Assembly (NCBI RefSeq): GCF_002845985.1
Contig: NZ_PDFK01000001.1
Span: forward strand, 496,001-560,000
Reading direction: 5' to 3'
From: Lysinibacillus fusiformis
Lineage (GTDB): Bacteria > Bacillota > Bacilli > Bacillales_A > Planococcaceae
Length of the DNA stretch: 64,000 bases
Below, piece by piece: positions 17,167 through 26,598 of this stretch. The position numbers and the translations under genes are program-made. The notes under the pieces were generated by a model. The model ran no database searches. It was not told where the DNA came from and was given only the letters and a program-made list of their open reading frames with translations. Every line of letters starts with the position of its first letter. Position 1 is the first letter of the stretch.

Positions 17167-19458
17167 TTAGTTATCATATTGGTGAACAAGTACTTGACGA
17201 GGCTTACTGCCCTCTGGTGGCCCTACAACCCCACGTTGCTCCATTTGATCGACAATTCGTGCAGCCCTTGAATAGCCAATACGGAAGCGACGTTGCAGCA
17301 TGGAAACGGATGCTGTTTGCATATTGACAACTAATTGGACAGCTTCATCATATAATTCATCCGTTTCCTCTAAAATGGTTTCTTCTTCGGTAGGAATCAT
17401 CTCCTCCTGATACTGCGCTTTTTGCTGTTCTATAACAAAATGAACGACTGCTTCTACTTCTTGATCCGATAAAAAGGCACCTTGCACCCTTTTCGGTTTG
17501 GAAGCGCCCGCAGGTAAAAATAACATATCACCCCGTCCAAGTAGGCGCTCAGCTCCACCCATATCTAAAATCGTTCTTGAATCGATGGCTGACGAAACGG
17601 CAAAAGCAATTCTCGATGGAATATTCGCTTTAATAACACCTGTCAAAACGTCTACACTTGGTCGTTGTGTTGCAATAATCAAATGAATTCCTGCTGCACG
17701 TGCCATTTGAGCTAATCGTGTAATAGAATCCTCAACATCACTTGATGCGACCATCATCAAATCTGCTAACTCATCCACTATGACTACAATATAAGGTAGC
17801 TTTGGATTTTTTTCCTCTGTTTGTTCATTCACTTTTTGAACATGTGCATTGTAGCCCTCAATATTTCGTGTACCTGTATGAGAGAACAAGTCATAGCGAC
17901 GTTCCATTTCAGATACCACTTTTTTCAGTGCTTGCGAAGCTTTACGTGCATCTGTTACGACAGGAGCCAATAAATGAGGAATGCCATTATAAACGTTGAG
18001 CTCCACCATTTTTGGGTCGATCATCATAAGTTTTACTTCATGCGGTTTTGTACGCATTAGTATGGATACAACGATGCCATTTATACAAACACTTTTCCCA
18101 CTGCCTGTTGAACCAGCTACAAGTAAATGTGGCATTTTATTGAGTTCGGCTAGTACAGCTTGTCCTGTAATATCACGCCCGAAGGCTACTTGTAATAATG
18201 CTTCTGGCTTCGCACCGTCCTTCGATTCCAATACCTCACGAAGTGTTACAATAGCCACTTCGCTATTTGGCACTTCAATACCTATCGCAGATTTTCCAGG
18301 GATTGGGGCCTCCATCCGAATATCTTTAGCTGCAAGTGCTAATGCAAGGTCATCTTGCAGATTGACAATTTTACTTACTTTCACACCTATATCTGGCAAA
18401 ATTTCATATTTTGTGACAGCTGGTCCTAAATGCACTTGTGTTACCTTTGCCTTTACACCAAAGCTTTGTAATGTTTGCTCAAGCTTTTTGGCATTCGCCT
18501 GGATAACTGAATATTCACCACTTTGATCATGCTGAGGTGGTAGTTGTAATAGGCTATAAGACGGTAGCTGATAGTCTGCATTTTCCACTGCATCTGTACC
18601 TTGAATATGAACCTCATCCGCTGCTTCTTCTACTTCATTTTCCACCATAGCAGGCGTATCAAACACAGCTCTTTCCTGCGAGACATTTTGCGTAAAAGCA
18701 GAGATAATCGGCTCATGAGGTATTTCCTCCTCTTGTTCAGGCACATCCGTAATTTGATTTACAGCCGCAACCTCATCTCCACTTTCTACCCTTGAGCGGC
18801 GATTGTTTGGTTTTTTCGGTTTATTTTTCTTTTTATCATGATGCTTTTTTTTCCATTTGCCAAATAGATCTGGTGTTTTTTCTGCTAAATAAGGCACTAA
18901 TGCTTTGCCAGTGACAAGTATGAGCCCAATAAAGAAGATGACCCAAGCAACAACTTTTGCCCCCGAGGCTTCAAATAATACATGAAGCCCACTAAATAAA
19001 AGGGCGCCAATCATCCCACCGCCCAGAGCATTGCTGCGGTGAATAATGCCATCTGTATTGATTAATATTCGCCACGATTCACGCAGCACAGAATCAGATA
19101 ATAGACCACCTGATTTTGATAACTGTTCAAATAATATGCCATGACTAAAAATCGTTAAGCTCATAATAATGAGTACCATGCCAAGTATTAATCGATCCTT
19201 CATACTGACTTTTTTACGACCAATCATCATTAACAATGCAACAAATATAAGCATAAATGGAACAGCAAAATGTAAATTACCTAAAAGGAACATTGCGATG
19301 TTTTCTAGAATCCGACCAATCATGCCAAATTCAAAAATCATAATGACTGCTAATGCAATTAAAAGCAGTCCTAAAATTTCATACATAAGCGGATGCATAT
19401 CTTTTTTTTCAGTTGTCGCTTTACTTTTAGTCACTTTTTTTCTTTTACTAACTGCCAT
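17167..19458 (-). CDS. spoIIIE: DNA translocase FtsK/SpoIIIE
   Basis: A septum-located DNA pump that moves the chromosome into the forespore and clears DNA from closing septa. The 763-aa protein has four or more membrane helices in the first ~190 residues, a charged, Lys- and Glu-rich linker to about 300, an FtsK-type motor with Walker A GSTGSGKS at 449-456 and Walker [12 protein letters not shown], and a C-terminal winged-helix gamma domain ([22 protein letters not shown] in part) that reads SRS/KOPS-like sites. Position next to ymfC and rnjB supports spoIIIE over a second FtsK paralogue (SftA). Confidence 0.95.
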   Translation of the reverse strand: MAVSKRKKVTKSKATTEKKDMHPLMYEILGLLLIALAVIMIFEFGMIGRILENIAMFLLGNLHFAVPFMLIFVALLMMIGRKKVSMKDRLILGMVLIIMSLTIFSHGILFEQLSKSGGLLSDSVLRESWRILINTDGIIHRSNALGGGMIGALLFSGLHVLFEASGAKVVAWVIFFIGLILVTGKALVPYLAEKTPDLFGKWKKKHHDKKKNKPKKPNNRRSRVESGDEVAAVNQITDVPEQEEEIPHEPIISAFTQNVSQERAVFDTPAMVENEVEEAADEVHIQGTDAVENADYQLPSYSLLQLPPQHDQSGEYSVIQANAKKLEQTLQSFGVKAKVTQVHLGPAVTKYEILPDIGVKVSKIVNLQDDLALALAAKDIRMEAPIPGKSAIGIEVPNSEVAIVTLREVLESKDGAKPEALLQVAFGRDITGQAVLAELNKMPHLLVAGSTGSGKSVCINGIVVSILMRTKPHEVKLMMIDPKMVELNVYNGIPHLLAPVVTDARKASQALKKVVSEMERRYDLFSHTGTRNIEGYNAHVQKVNEQTEEKNPKLPYIVVIVDELADLMMVASSDVEDSITRLAQMARAAGIHLIIATQRPSVDVLTGVIKANIPSRIAFAVSSAIDSRTILDMGGAERLLGRGDMLFLPAGASKPKRVQGAFLSDQEVEAVVHFVIEQQKAQYQEEMIPTEEETILEETDELYDEAVQLVVNMQTASVSMLQRRFRIGYSRAARIVDQMEQRGVVGPPEGSKPRQVLVHQYDN

Positions 19459-19527
19459 CTATTTCACCTTCTTCTGCGATCCATTTTATATATGTAGCGA
19501 ATCATAACATGTAGAACTCGAATATTT

Positions 19528-19569
19528 CAAAAAAAGGATTTTCCACCGCAATTGGGAGAAAATCCTTTT
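19528..19569 (-). terminator. Rho-independent terminator after rnjB
   Basis: GGATTTTC (19536-19543) pairs with GAAAATCC (19558-19565), and a run of T follows on the minus strand. Confidence 0.85.
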
Positions 19570-19611
19570 CATCTACTTTTTCCTCAAAACCTTTACGATG
19601 AGCTCGTTCAA

Positions 19612-21279
19612 TTAATATTCCATAATAATTGGAATAATCATTGGACGACGTTTTGTTTTTTGGAATAAATACGTATTGAGTGTATCTCGAATTTCTTGTT
19701 TAATATTCGTCCATTCAAATGTATCTTTCCCAACATATTTTTCAATCACATTTTTTGCAATGTCAGATGCCTCAATCATTAATTCCTCTGATTCTCGTAC
19801 ATAGACAAAGCCTCGTGATAAAATTTCTGGGCCAGAGGCAATTTTCTTTTGTGCTCGATTTAATGTCACGACTACAATGAAAATACCATCCTGCGATAAT
19901 AATTTACGATCACGAAGTACAATATTTCCTACATCGCCTACACCGATACCGTCAATTAATACGTTACCAGCTTGTACACGACCACTCATGCGCATTTTAT
20001 TATTTTTGTATTCTACGATATCCCCTTTATCGGCGATAAAGATTTGTGATTTTTGCATACCGAGCTGTTGCGCTAACTTCGAGTGAGCAATGAGCATACG
20101 ATATTCACCTTGAACAGGAATAAAATACTTTGGCTGCATTAAATTCAGCATCAGCTTCAAATCTTCCTGACTACCATGTCCTGATACGTGGACATTTTTA
20201 CTAGAAGTCAAAATTTCAGCGCCTGCTTTTGACATAGAGTTCATCGTATTAGCCATTTGTACTTCCATACCAGGAGAAGGTGTAAATGTAATTAACACCG
20301 TATCACCTTGTTTAATTTTAATGTCACGATGGTGCTTACGGACAATTTTTTCTAATGCATCTAGAGGCTCTCCTCTATTGCCAGTTGTAATAATGATAAT
20401 TTCATCATCTTGATATTTTTGCATTTCTGAAATTGGAATAATTGTCTCTTCTTCAACTGTTAAATAACCAAGCTGTACACCTAAATCAACAGCTTTTTCC
20501 AATGGCTTACCAACAATCACAACTTTACGGAATGATTTTTGGGCTTGGGCAAAAACTTGCTGAATACGAATAAAATTCGATGCATAGACAGCTACTAAAA
20601 TACGACCTGGTGCTGAGTGGAATGTTTTTGATAATTGCTCTTCAATCACAATTTCCGATGTCGTATAGCCTGGTCGTTCAGCTTCGCAAGACTCAGATAA
20701 TAGAATAAAGACGCCGTCTTCCCCTAACTGTGCCATTTTTGCTAAATCAGGTTTAAATTTACCTGTCGCTGACTGATCGAATTTAAACTCTCCTGTATGA
20801 ACAATCGCGCCTTCAGATGTATGGAACACTACCCCTAACGAATCGGGAATACTATGTGTTGTGTGGAAGAATGTTACATACGTTGAGTTAAAATTCATAC
20901 GACTACGGTTTGTTACTTCGAAAAATTTCACCTGATGTGGTGCAGGTAATTCTTTTAAATGTTCCTTTGCTAATGCAATGGTTAATTTCGATCCGTACAC
21001 AGGTGCCTTTATTTTTTGTAAAACATAGGCAATAGAGCCGATCGCATCTTCATGACCATGTGTTAAGAAAATACCTTTCACACGTTCTTTATTTTCTTCT
21101 AAGTACGTAATGTCAGGAATCACGATATCTATACCTAGCATCTCATCTTCTGGGAACATTAAGCCGCTATCCACTACAAATAGCTCTTCATCAATTTCTA
21201 CTACGTACATTGCTTTCCCAATTTCGCCTACACCCCCAAGAGGGATGATACGAATCAATTCATTTTTCTTTTTTGTCAA
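19612..21279 (-). CDS. rnjB: Ribonuclease J2
   Basis: A metallo-beta-lactamase/beta-CASP RNase that forms a complex with RNase J1 for 5'-3' decay and rRNA maturation. The signature HGHEDAIG gives H74, H76 and D78, and the first ~60 residues (RIIPLGGVGEIGK...DSGLMFPEDEMLGID) are typical of the family. The TTG at 21279 (555 aa) is preceded by TTAGGAGG at good spacing and gives the usual length. Its place between dapA and spoIIIE is that of rnjB (ymfA) in B. subtilis; tepA, which there follows it, is missing here. It has its own promoter and terminator. Confidence 0.94.
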   Translation of the reverse strand: MTKKKNELIRIIPLGGVGEIGKAMYVVEIDEELFVVDSGLMFPEDEMLGIDIVIPDITYLEENKERVKGIFLTHGHEDAIGSIAYVLQKIKAPVYGSKLTIALAKEHLKELPAPHQVKFFEVTNRSRMNFNSTYVTFFHTTHSIPDSLGVVFHTSEGAIVHTGEFKFDQSATGKFKPDLAKMAQLGEDGVFILLSESCEAERPGYTTSEIVIEEQLSKTFHSAPGRILVAVYASNFIRIQQVFAQAQKSFRKVVIVGKPLEKAVDLGVQLGYLTVEEETIIPISEMQKYQDDEIIIITTGNRGEPLDALEKIVRKHHRDIKIKQGDTVLITFTPSPGMEVQMANTMNSMSKAGAEILTSSKNVHVSGHGSQEDLKLMLNLMQPKYFIPVQGEYRMLIAHSKLAQQLGMQKSQIFIADKGDIVEYKNNKMRMSGRVQAGNVLIDGIGVGDVGNIVLRDRKLLSQDGIFIVVVTLNRAQKKIASGPEILSRGFVYVRESEELMIEASDIAKNVIEKYVGKDTFEWTNIKQEIRDTLNTYLFQKTKRRPMIIPIIMEY

Positions 21280-21326
21280 TTTATTTCCTCCTAAAAAATA
21301 TCCCGAACAGCAACCACTTAACATTT

Positions 21327-21355
21327 ATTATACGGTTTGCAAAGCTTTTGCACAA
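21327..21355 (-). promoter_or_regulatory. Promoter of rnjB
   Basis: TTGTGC (21355-21350) and a perfect TATAAT (21332-21327) with a 17-base spacer on the minus strand, about 40 bases before the rnjB ribosome binding site. Confidence 0.6.
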
Positions 21356-21505
21356 ATTAAAAATACATGTTTCACGTAGGAAATAGATTTTCTTTTGATT
21401 TGCTGATTGCTAGTAGATGGAAAAACAAATATTGGATACCTTGTACGAATAGAGTTAATCAAGTATTTTTAAGGATGAGAAGTGATGAATGGATGTTTAT
21501 AGCAT

Positions 21506-21541
21506 ACAAAAACGAGGCCGATAGAGTTATCAGCCTCGTTG
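21506..21541 (-). terminator. Rho-independent terminator after dapA
   Basis: AACGAGGC (21511-21518) pairs with GCCTCGTT (21533-21540), with TTTTTG on the minus strand. It starts a few bases after the dapA stop. Confidence 0.9.
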
Positions 21542-21545
21542 CTCA

Positions 21546-22445
21546 TTATCGAAAATTTTTCGCTTTTTCTTGGTACGTATCCCAAATTCGGTCAAAGTTC
21601 TCTTTTTCTTCATCTGTCATTTCCATCATTGGCAGACGTACATTGAGTGTATCAAAGCCTAACTTTGTCATCGCATATTTAATAGGCGATGGGTTCGGTT
21701 GAGCGAACAGCGCACGTACTAAAGGTAATAATGCTCGGTGAATTTTGGCTGCTAGCTTATGATTTCCTTCTTCAAACGCTTTAATCATTAATTGCATATC
21801 ATTGCCTACAACATGGGCTGCTACAGAAATAACGCCTGCTCCGCCTATGGCCATTAACGGTAATGTTAAACCATCATCCCCACTATACACTAAGAAGTCA
21901 TCATCTGGATCAATGTTCTCTATAACATCTCCCATCTGATCTAAGTTACCGCTCGCTTCTTTAATCCAAGCAATGTTTGGAATCTTGCTTAAAGCAACAG
22001 AAGTTTCATAGGCAACATTGACACCTGTACGCCCAGGGACATTATAGAGCATAACAGGTAGACTTGTTTGTTTAGCGATGGTTTCAAAGTGAGCGAAAAT
22101 ACCACGTTGATTCGGCTTATTATAATATGGAGCTACAAGCATAATACCGTCTGCTCCATTTTCTTCTGCTTTATGAGTCATCGCTATCGAGTAGGCTGTT
22201 TCATTGTCCCCTGTACCTGCAATAACCGGTACGCGTCCTGCTACTTTCTCTACTGTAAAGCGCACAACTTCGATTTTTTCCTCAGTAGACATTGTTGGGT
22301 TTTCAGAAGTCGTACCACAGGCAACGATACAGTCTGTACCGTTGTCTATCAAATGATTAATAATACGTTCTAGTTCTGGATAATTAATCGTGCCATCATC
22401 TTTGAACGGCGTAATCATAGCCGTCCCAATTCGACCTAAATTCAT
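21546..22445 (-). CDS. dapA: 4-hydroxy-tetrahydrodipicolinate synthase
   Basis: DapA condenses pyruvate with aspartate semialdehyde, the first step to diaminopimelate, lysine and dipicolinate. The 299-aa protein shows the Schiff-base lysine K162 in WIKEASG, Y134 in YNVPGRTG and CGTTSE near residue 43. The ATG at 22445 is chosen because GAGGGGTGTAAGG precedes it. It follows asd by 13 bases, so the two make and use aspartate semialdehyde from one mRNA. In B. subtilis the aspartokinase gene dapG lies between them; it is absent here. Confidence 0.97.
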   Translation of the reverse strand: MNLGRIGTAMITPFKDDGTINYPELERIINHLIDNGTDCIVACGTTSENPTMSTEEKIEVVRFTVEKVAGRVPVIAGTGDNETAYSIAMTHKAEENGADGIMLVAPYYNKPNQRGIFAHFETIAKQTSLPVMLYNVPGRTGVNVAYETSVALSKIPNIAWIKEASGNLDQMGDVIENIDPDDDFLVYSGDDGLTLPLMAIGGAGVISVAAHVVGNDMQLMIKAFEEGNHKLAAKIHRALLPLVRALFAQPNPSPIKYAMTKLGFDTLNVRLPMMEMTDEEKENFDRIWDTYQEKAKNFR

Positions 22446-22458
22446 CCTTACACCCCTC

Positions 22459-23496
22459 TTATAGTAAGTTATCCTCAAGCATTGCTTCTGCAATTTGGAT
22501 AGAGTTTAATGCGGCGCCTTTTAATAAATTGTCAGAAACGATCCATAGATGGAATCCTTTATTGTTGTCTAAATCTTGACGGATACGTCCTACAAAAGTA
22601 GCGTCTTCCCCTTCTGCATAAATAGGCATTGGGTAAGTTTGTGTTGCAATATCATCTTGTAATACTACACCTGGTGCATTGCGTAATACGTCAAAAATCT
22701 CTTGGATTGACGCTTCTTTCTCTACCTCAATATAAACAGATTCAGAGTGACCTGAAACGACTGGAACACGAACGCAAGTAGCAGCTACTTTGAGCTCTGG
22801 TGCATGCATGATTTTTTTCGTCTCATTAATCATTTTCATTTCTTCGTATGTAAATCCATTATCTGTGAATTTATCGATTTGTGGAATGACATTGCGTGCT
22901 ATTGGGTAATGACGTTTATCACTACCAGACGGCAAAATAGTTGCTTCTACATCTTTACCTGCTTCCCAATTTGCGCTCTGTGCCTTTAATTCTTGAATAG
23001 CAGAAATACCCGCTCCTGAAACGGCTTGATATGTTGAAACGATTACTTTCGTTAAACCAAATGCTTTACGAATTGGCTCAAGTGCAGCCACCATTTGAAT
23101 TGTAGAGCAGTTCGGATTCGCAATAATCCCTTTATGCTTCGCTAAGTCGCCTCGATTCACTTCAGGTACGACAAGCGGTACCTCTGGATCCATACGGAAA
23201 TGGCTCGTATTATCAATAACTACTGCACCACGCTTAGCTGCCTCTGGTGCAAGCACAGCTGATACTGACCCACCAGCTGAGAATAAAGCGACATTGACGC
23301 CTTCGAAAGCTTCAGGTGTCGCTTCTTCAATTGTATATGTTTGACCATTAAATTCGATTGATTTTCCCGCTGAACGAGCAGAGGCTAGAAATTTAATATG
23401 CCCAATCGGAAATTTACGTTTAATTAATTGCTCCATCATTTTCGAACCTACTGCTCCTGTTGCCCCAACAACCGCAACTGTTAACTGCTTTGTCAT
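22459..23496 (-). CDS. asd: Aspartate-semialdehyde dehydrogenase
   Basis: Asd reduces aspartyl phosphate to aspartate semialdehyde, the branch point for lysine, diaminopimelate, threonine and methionine. The 345-aa protein has the NADP-binding VGATGAVG at 9-16 and the active-site cysteine C130 in NPNCSTIQ. It lies between dpaB and dapA, so sporulation-time expression of the dpa genes may feed through it. A candidate extended -10 promoter also lies just upstream. Confidence 0.97.
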   Translation of the reverse strand: MTKQLTVAVVGATGAVGSKMMEQLIKRKFPIGHIKFLASARSAGKSIEFNGQTYTIEEATPEAFEGVNVALFSAGGSVSAVLAPEAAKRGAVVIDNTSHFRMDPEVPLVVPEVNRGDLAKHKGIIANPNCSTIQMVAALEPIRKAFGLTKVIVSTYQAVSGAGISAIQELKAQSANWEAGKDVEATILPSGSDKRHYPIARNVIPQIDKFTDNGFTYEEMKMINETKKIMHAPELKVAATCVRVPVVSGHSESVYIEVEKEASIQEIFDVLRNAPGVVLQDDIATQTYPMPIYAEGEDATFVGRIRQDLDNNKGFHLWIVSDNLLKGAALNSIQIAEAMLEDNLL

Positions 23497-23536
23497 CTGT
23501 CATCTCTCCTTGAATACATGTTCCATAATGTGTGCT

Positions 23537-23542
23537 ATTGTA
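23537..23542 (-). promoter_or_regulatory. Extended -10 element upstream of asd
   Basis: TACAAT preceded by TG-A on the minus strand (TGATACAAT), about 40 bases before the asd start. No good -35 is seen. It could allow vegetative asd-dapA transcription separate from the sporulation dpa genes. Confidence 0.4.
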
Positions 23543-23578
23543 TCACAAAAATACTGAAAATTGTGTGTAATCTATGAT

Positions 23579-24169
23579 TTATTTGAAATATTGTATCAAC
23601 AGCGGTTGTAATTGCTTTTTCTGCGTAATTGCTGCATGAACAGTATCCACCATTTGATCAAAATCAGCAATTAAAGAATTCGGTTTGGAGAGGGGGGCAT
23701 CCTGACCAAAAGGAATAAAATAAATATTTTTGGCATTCAACAGCTTCATAATGTTTATACCATTTAAACCAAGTGCATCATTTGTTGAAATACCTAATAC
23801 AACAGGTGATCCATTACGCAATGTTGCCTTCGCTGCCATTAATACGGGACTATCTGTTGCTGCATTCGCAAACTTACTTATGCTATTGCCCGTCATTGGC
23901 GCAATCACCATTGCATCTAATGGATTGGATGGACCAAATGGTTCCGCCTCTTTTATAGAAGAAATAACCTTTTCTCCTGTTAATGCTTCTATTTTGGCAA
24001 TCCACTCATCTCCAGTACCAAAGCGAGTAGCTGCATGTAAAACGGAGTGAGTAATAATTGGCACAACCGTTGCTCCGACATCAATAAAATTTTGAATTTT
24101 AGGTATGACATCTTCATACGTACAATGTGAGGCTGTAATACCTAGCCCAATTCGTTTCCCCGTTAACAA
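23579..24169 (-). CDS. dpaB: Dipicolinate synthase subunit B
   Basis: DpaB (SpoVFB) with DpaA makes dipicolinic acid, which loads the spore core. The 196-aa flavoprotein-like sequence begins LTGKRIGLGITASHC and contains MVIAPMTGNSISKFANA, typical of the flavoprotein/DpaB family. The TTG at 24169 is chosen because GAGGAGG lies before it; it overlaps the dpaA stop by seven bases, a sign of coupled translation and equal subunit amounts. Confidence 0.93.
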   Translation of the reverse strand: MLTGKRIGLGITASHCTYEDVIPKIQNFIDVGATVVPIITHSVLHAATRFGTGDEWIAKIEALTGEKVISSIKEAEPFGPSNPLDAMVIAPMTGNSISKFANAATDSPVLMAAKATLRNGSPVVLGISTNDALGLNGINIMKLLNAKNIYFIPFGQDAPLSKPNSLIADFDQMVDTVHAAITQKKQLQPLLIQYFK

Positions 24170-24942
24170 TCTTCTTCCTCCTCTATTGCCTTGCACAAGA
24201 TTGTAGCAGCGTCATGTGCAAAGTATTTCCCAGGCAATGATGGCAATAGTACATATGTTTGTAATTGCTCCGCATCTATATCTAAACAGCCTGGCTCTGA
24301 GGCCAAATCATATAAAACTGCTGGAACATGCTCTATAAATGATTCTGTAATCCATTTTGCTGGAATTGTATTGATGAAAATATCATCCGTAATAGACCAT
24401 CGACGATCATCTAAATTCGTAGCTTTATAGCCATATGCTTTTGCCTCGCTCACTTGTACAACAGAACGTGCAACAATGTGGACGTTCGCCCCCATCTTAA
24501 CTAGTAAAGAGGCGAGCATTTTGGCGATGCGTCCAAAGCCTGCGATTGTAAAATTTTGTCCGTAAATACATTTTTGCTCGAGTCCGTAAAACGTGGCGAT
24601 AAATCCCTCCGCTGTTAACCGAGCATTTTGCCATATAAACGATTCTTGCTGCAAATAGCAAATGGATTCATTTTTCTCTAGTAATTGCTTCCAATGCATC
24701 GTTAATCGGCCTGTATAAAATTTAACTTGTGATATTCCATAGAGCTGCTCAACTTCTATTTTTAATGGAAGAATTGGTAGGATAATTTTATTTGGTTGGT
24801 ATTCTAAAACCAGTTTATTTAACTCCTCGTTCCAAACGGTCGTTCTTTTATAAAACACTGTTCTCGATGGACTTCTTAGCATTGTCGCTAATTCCTTTAA
24901 TCGTGAGTCCTCACCGATAACAAGCCATTTTTCGTTTTCCAA
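24163..24942 (-). CDS. dpaA: Dipicolinate synthase subunit A
   Basis: DpaA (SpoVFA) is the dehydrogenase-like subunit of dipicolinate synthase. The C-terminal half carries a Rossmann motif, AGFGRIAKMLASLLVKMGANVHIVAR in part. At 259 aa it is shorter than B. subtilis DpaA (about 297 aa from memory); the N-terminal half looks the less typical. Translation most likely starts at TTG (24942) after GAGGTGA. It is nine bases downstream of ymxH and overlaps dpaB, as in other spore formers. Confidence 0.9.
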   Translation of the reverse strand: MENEKWLVIGEDSRLKELATMLRSPSRTVFYKRTTVWNEELNKLVLEYQPNKIILPILPLKIEVEQLYGISQVKFYTGRLTMHWKQLLEKNESICYLQQESFIWQNARLTAEGFIATFYGLEQKCIYGQNFTIAGFGRIAKMLASLLVKMGANVHIVARSVVQVSEAKAYGYKATNLDDRRWSITDDIFINTIPAKWITESFIEHVPAVLYDLASEPGCLDIDAEQLQTYVLLPSLPGKYFAHDAATILCKAIEEEEDC

Positions 24943-24951
24943 AAGCTCACC

Positions 24952-25215
24952 TCACTGTAAATATTCTGACTGTACTGAAGATGTTTTATTAAATAAAATC
25001 CGATCTTCACCAATTAAGATAATTTCGTGCCAAGGTATCATTTCACTAACTTTCATTTTCTTTTTTTGGAATGGTAGTTTATCTTTCACAATTTCAAAGC
25101 CATGTATTTTCCCTGTTTGCACATCTAATAGGCATTCTGTATGTGCCAAGATGCCAAAATGTACGCCACCCTCAATTTGAATTAACTCCTTATCCACCAT
25201 CTCAGATAGTAGCAT
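24952..25215 (-). CDS. ymxH: YlmC/YmxH family sporulation protein (PRC-barrel)
   Basis: An 87-aa PRC-barrel protein of the YlmC/YmxH family found in spore formers; its molecular role is unknown. It starts at an ATG with AAGGAGGGAG upstream and lies nine bases before dpaA, which is its position in B. subtilis. It is therefore probably transcribed with the dipicolinate genes in the mother cell, where a SigK promoter would be expected; I could not identify one with confidence. Confidence 0.9.
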   Translation of the reverse strand: MLLSEMVDKELIQIEGGVHFGILAHTECLLDVQTGKIHGFEIVKDKLPFQKKKMKVSEMIPWHEIILIGEDRILFNKTSSVQSEYLQ

Positions 25216-25323
25216 GCCTCATCTCCCTCCTTGTGCCATTACCTCAATATATGCGAGTTTTTGCAAATCGTGCCCCCTACCAAAAGTAGGAATGTGTTGC
25301 ATTTCCATCGACATCTGTACATA

Positions 25324-25346
25324 GTGTATATACACCGTTATAACGG
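25324..25346. promoter_or_regulatory. Two adjoining perfect palindromes before the decayed GntR gene
   Basis: GTGTATATACAC (25324-25335) and CCGTTATAACGG (25335-25346) share one base and lie just upstream of the former start codon of the YtrA-like pseudogene. They are likely relics of its operator and promoter. Confidence 0.45.
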
Positions 25347-25356
25347 GTGAGGATTT

Positions 25357-25720
25357 GTGCATATCCATTTAAGTAATGCCAGTGATAAACCTCACGATAC
25401 AGCTCAAAGAGGGCATTCTAGCGAATAAATTACATGCAGGTGATGCACTATCATCTATCCGTGCTCTAGCAAAGGATTTAAAGGTCAGTGTCATGACGAC
25501 CAAACGTGCATACACCGATATAGAGCGAGACGGCTTCATCAAAACAGTTGCAGGCAAAGGGAGCTTTGTTACAGAGCGCAATCAAGATTTTCTACGCAAG
25601 GAACTTCTGCGACAGCTTGAGGAGCATTTGCAAAAGGCCGTAAAAATAGCGAAAGCAGCCGGTCTTTCTAATGAAAAATTGCAGGAACTCCTATCTTTAA
25701 TAGTAGAGGTGGACAATTAA
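25357..25720 (+). pseudogene. YtrA-type GntR regulator, frameshifted
   Basis: The former start is a GTG at 25357 with GGTGAGG upstream. It reads HIHLSNASDKP in one frame, and the sequence then continues in another frame from about 25390 (TIQLKEGILANKLHAGDALSSIRALAKDLKVSVMTTKRAY in part). In YtrA-family proteins DKP is followed by IYEQI, missing here; the change fits a deletion of about 14 bases. The rest, including the winged helix and C-terminal dimerisation helices, is open to 25720. A shortened product from the ATG at 25376 could in principle be made but would lack the first helix. It lies on the plus strand, against its neighbours. Confidence 0.75.
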
Positions 25721-25729
25721 GAGGAATGC

Positions 25730-26565
25730 CATTGAGATTCATGATTTACATAAGGTCTTTGAAGGCTTTTCTTTAAAAGATGTAAGCTTTTCAGTCCCTC
25801 AAGGAACCGTGTAGGCTTTATCTGAGAAAATGGAGCTGGAAAATCCACAACCATTAAATGCATGCTGAACTTACTAAAAAAAGAATATGGCGAAATATTG
25901 CTTTTTAATAAAGATCATGTCGAACATGAACTATCGATAAAAAACGACAGCGGAGTCGTATTTGACGATTTACACGTACCAGAAACGCTAAATGCGACGC
26001 AGCTCGACAAAATCATGAGAAAAGTATTCCAAACGTGGGATTCAGGCTATTATTTTGAACGATTAGCTCAATTTAATGTCCCAAAGAGGAAGAAGATCAA
26101 GGAACTATCAAGAGGTATGAGGATGAAGCTGTCAATTGCATTAGCATTGTCACATCATCCAAAATTATTGATTTTAGATGAACCAACAAGTGGATTCGAT
26201 CCTATCATTCGGGCTGAAATTTTGGATTTATTTTTAGCATTGATGCAGGATGAAACACATAGCATTTTATTTTCTTCCTATATTACAAGCGATTTAGAAA
26301 AAAATGCTGACTATATTAAGTTGATTCATAAAGGTGAAATTTTATTGAGCGAAAGTAAGGATGCCCTCTTATGATTATGGGATTTTCAAAGGGAATAGTG
26401 AGGAAGTAAGGGATTTGCCAGAGCATGCGATTGTGAGAAGACGTCAGGGAGCGTTTGGAATCGAGGCTTTAGCACTTAAACATGAAGGAAATGAGGCTTT
26501 CAGGCTTGAAAAACCTTAAATGGCTTCATTTATATACGACGCGAGAAATTTGCTAATCACCATCA
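25730..26565 (+). pseudogene. ABC transporter ATPase of YtrB type, multiply disrupted
   Basis: Reading across frames reconstructs a typical ATPase: AIEIHDLHKVFEGFSLKDVSF, then Walker A remains ENGAGKSTT, the signature ELSRGMRMKL and Walker B LLILDEP-TSGFDP. The gene has lost its start codon. It has a frameshift with TAG near 25812, a TGA in place of the Gly codon before ENGAGKS, a frameshift at about 26372 where the open part (25862-26374) ends, and another shift near 26517. No permease gene remains. With the preceding GntR relic it forms a dead YtrA-YtrB locus. Confidence 0.8.
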
Positions 26566-26598
26566 AAAAATAGGCTGCCCATTGGCAACCTATTTTTT
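26565..26598 (-). terminator. Rho-independent terminator after the haem operon
   Basis: A roughly 15-bp stem (AAAAAATAGG-CTGCC with GGCAACCTATTTTTT) ends in a T-run on the minus strand and overlaps the stop codon of the HugZ-like gene. Confidence 0.85.

Noticed and set aside
25255-25275. SigK-type promoter for ymxH-dpaA-dpaB
   Set aside because: A CATA-like element is present, but the full -10 and -35 pattern does not fit.
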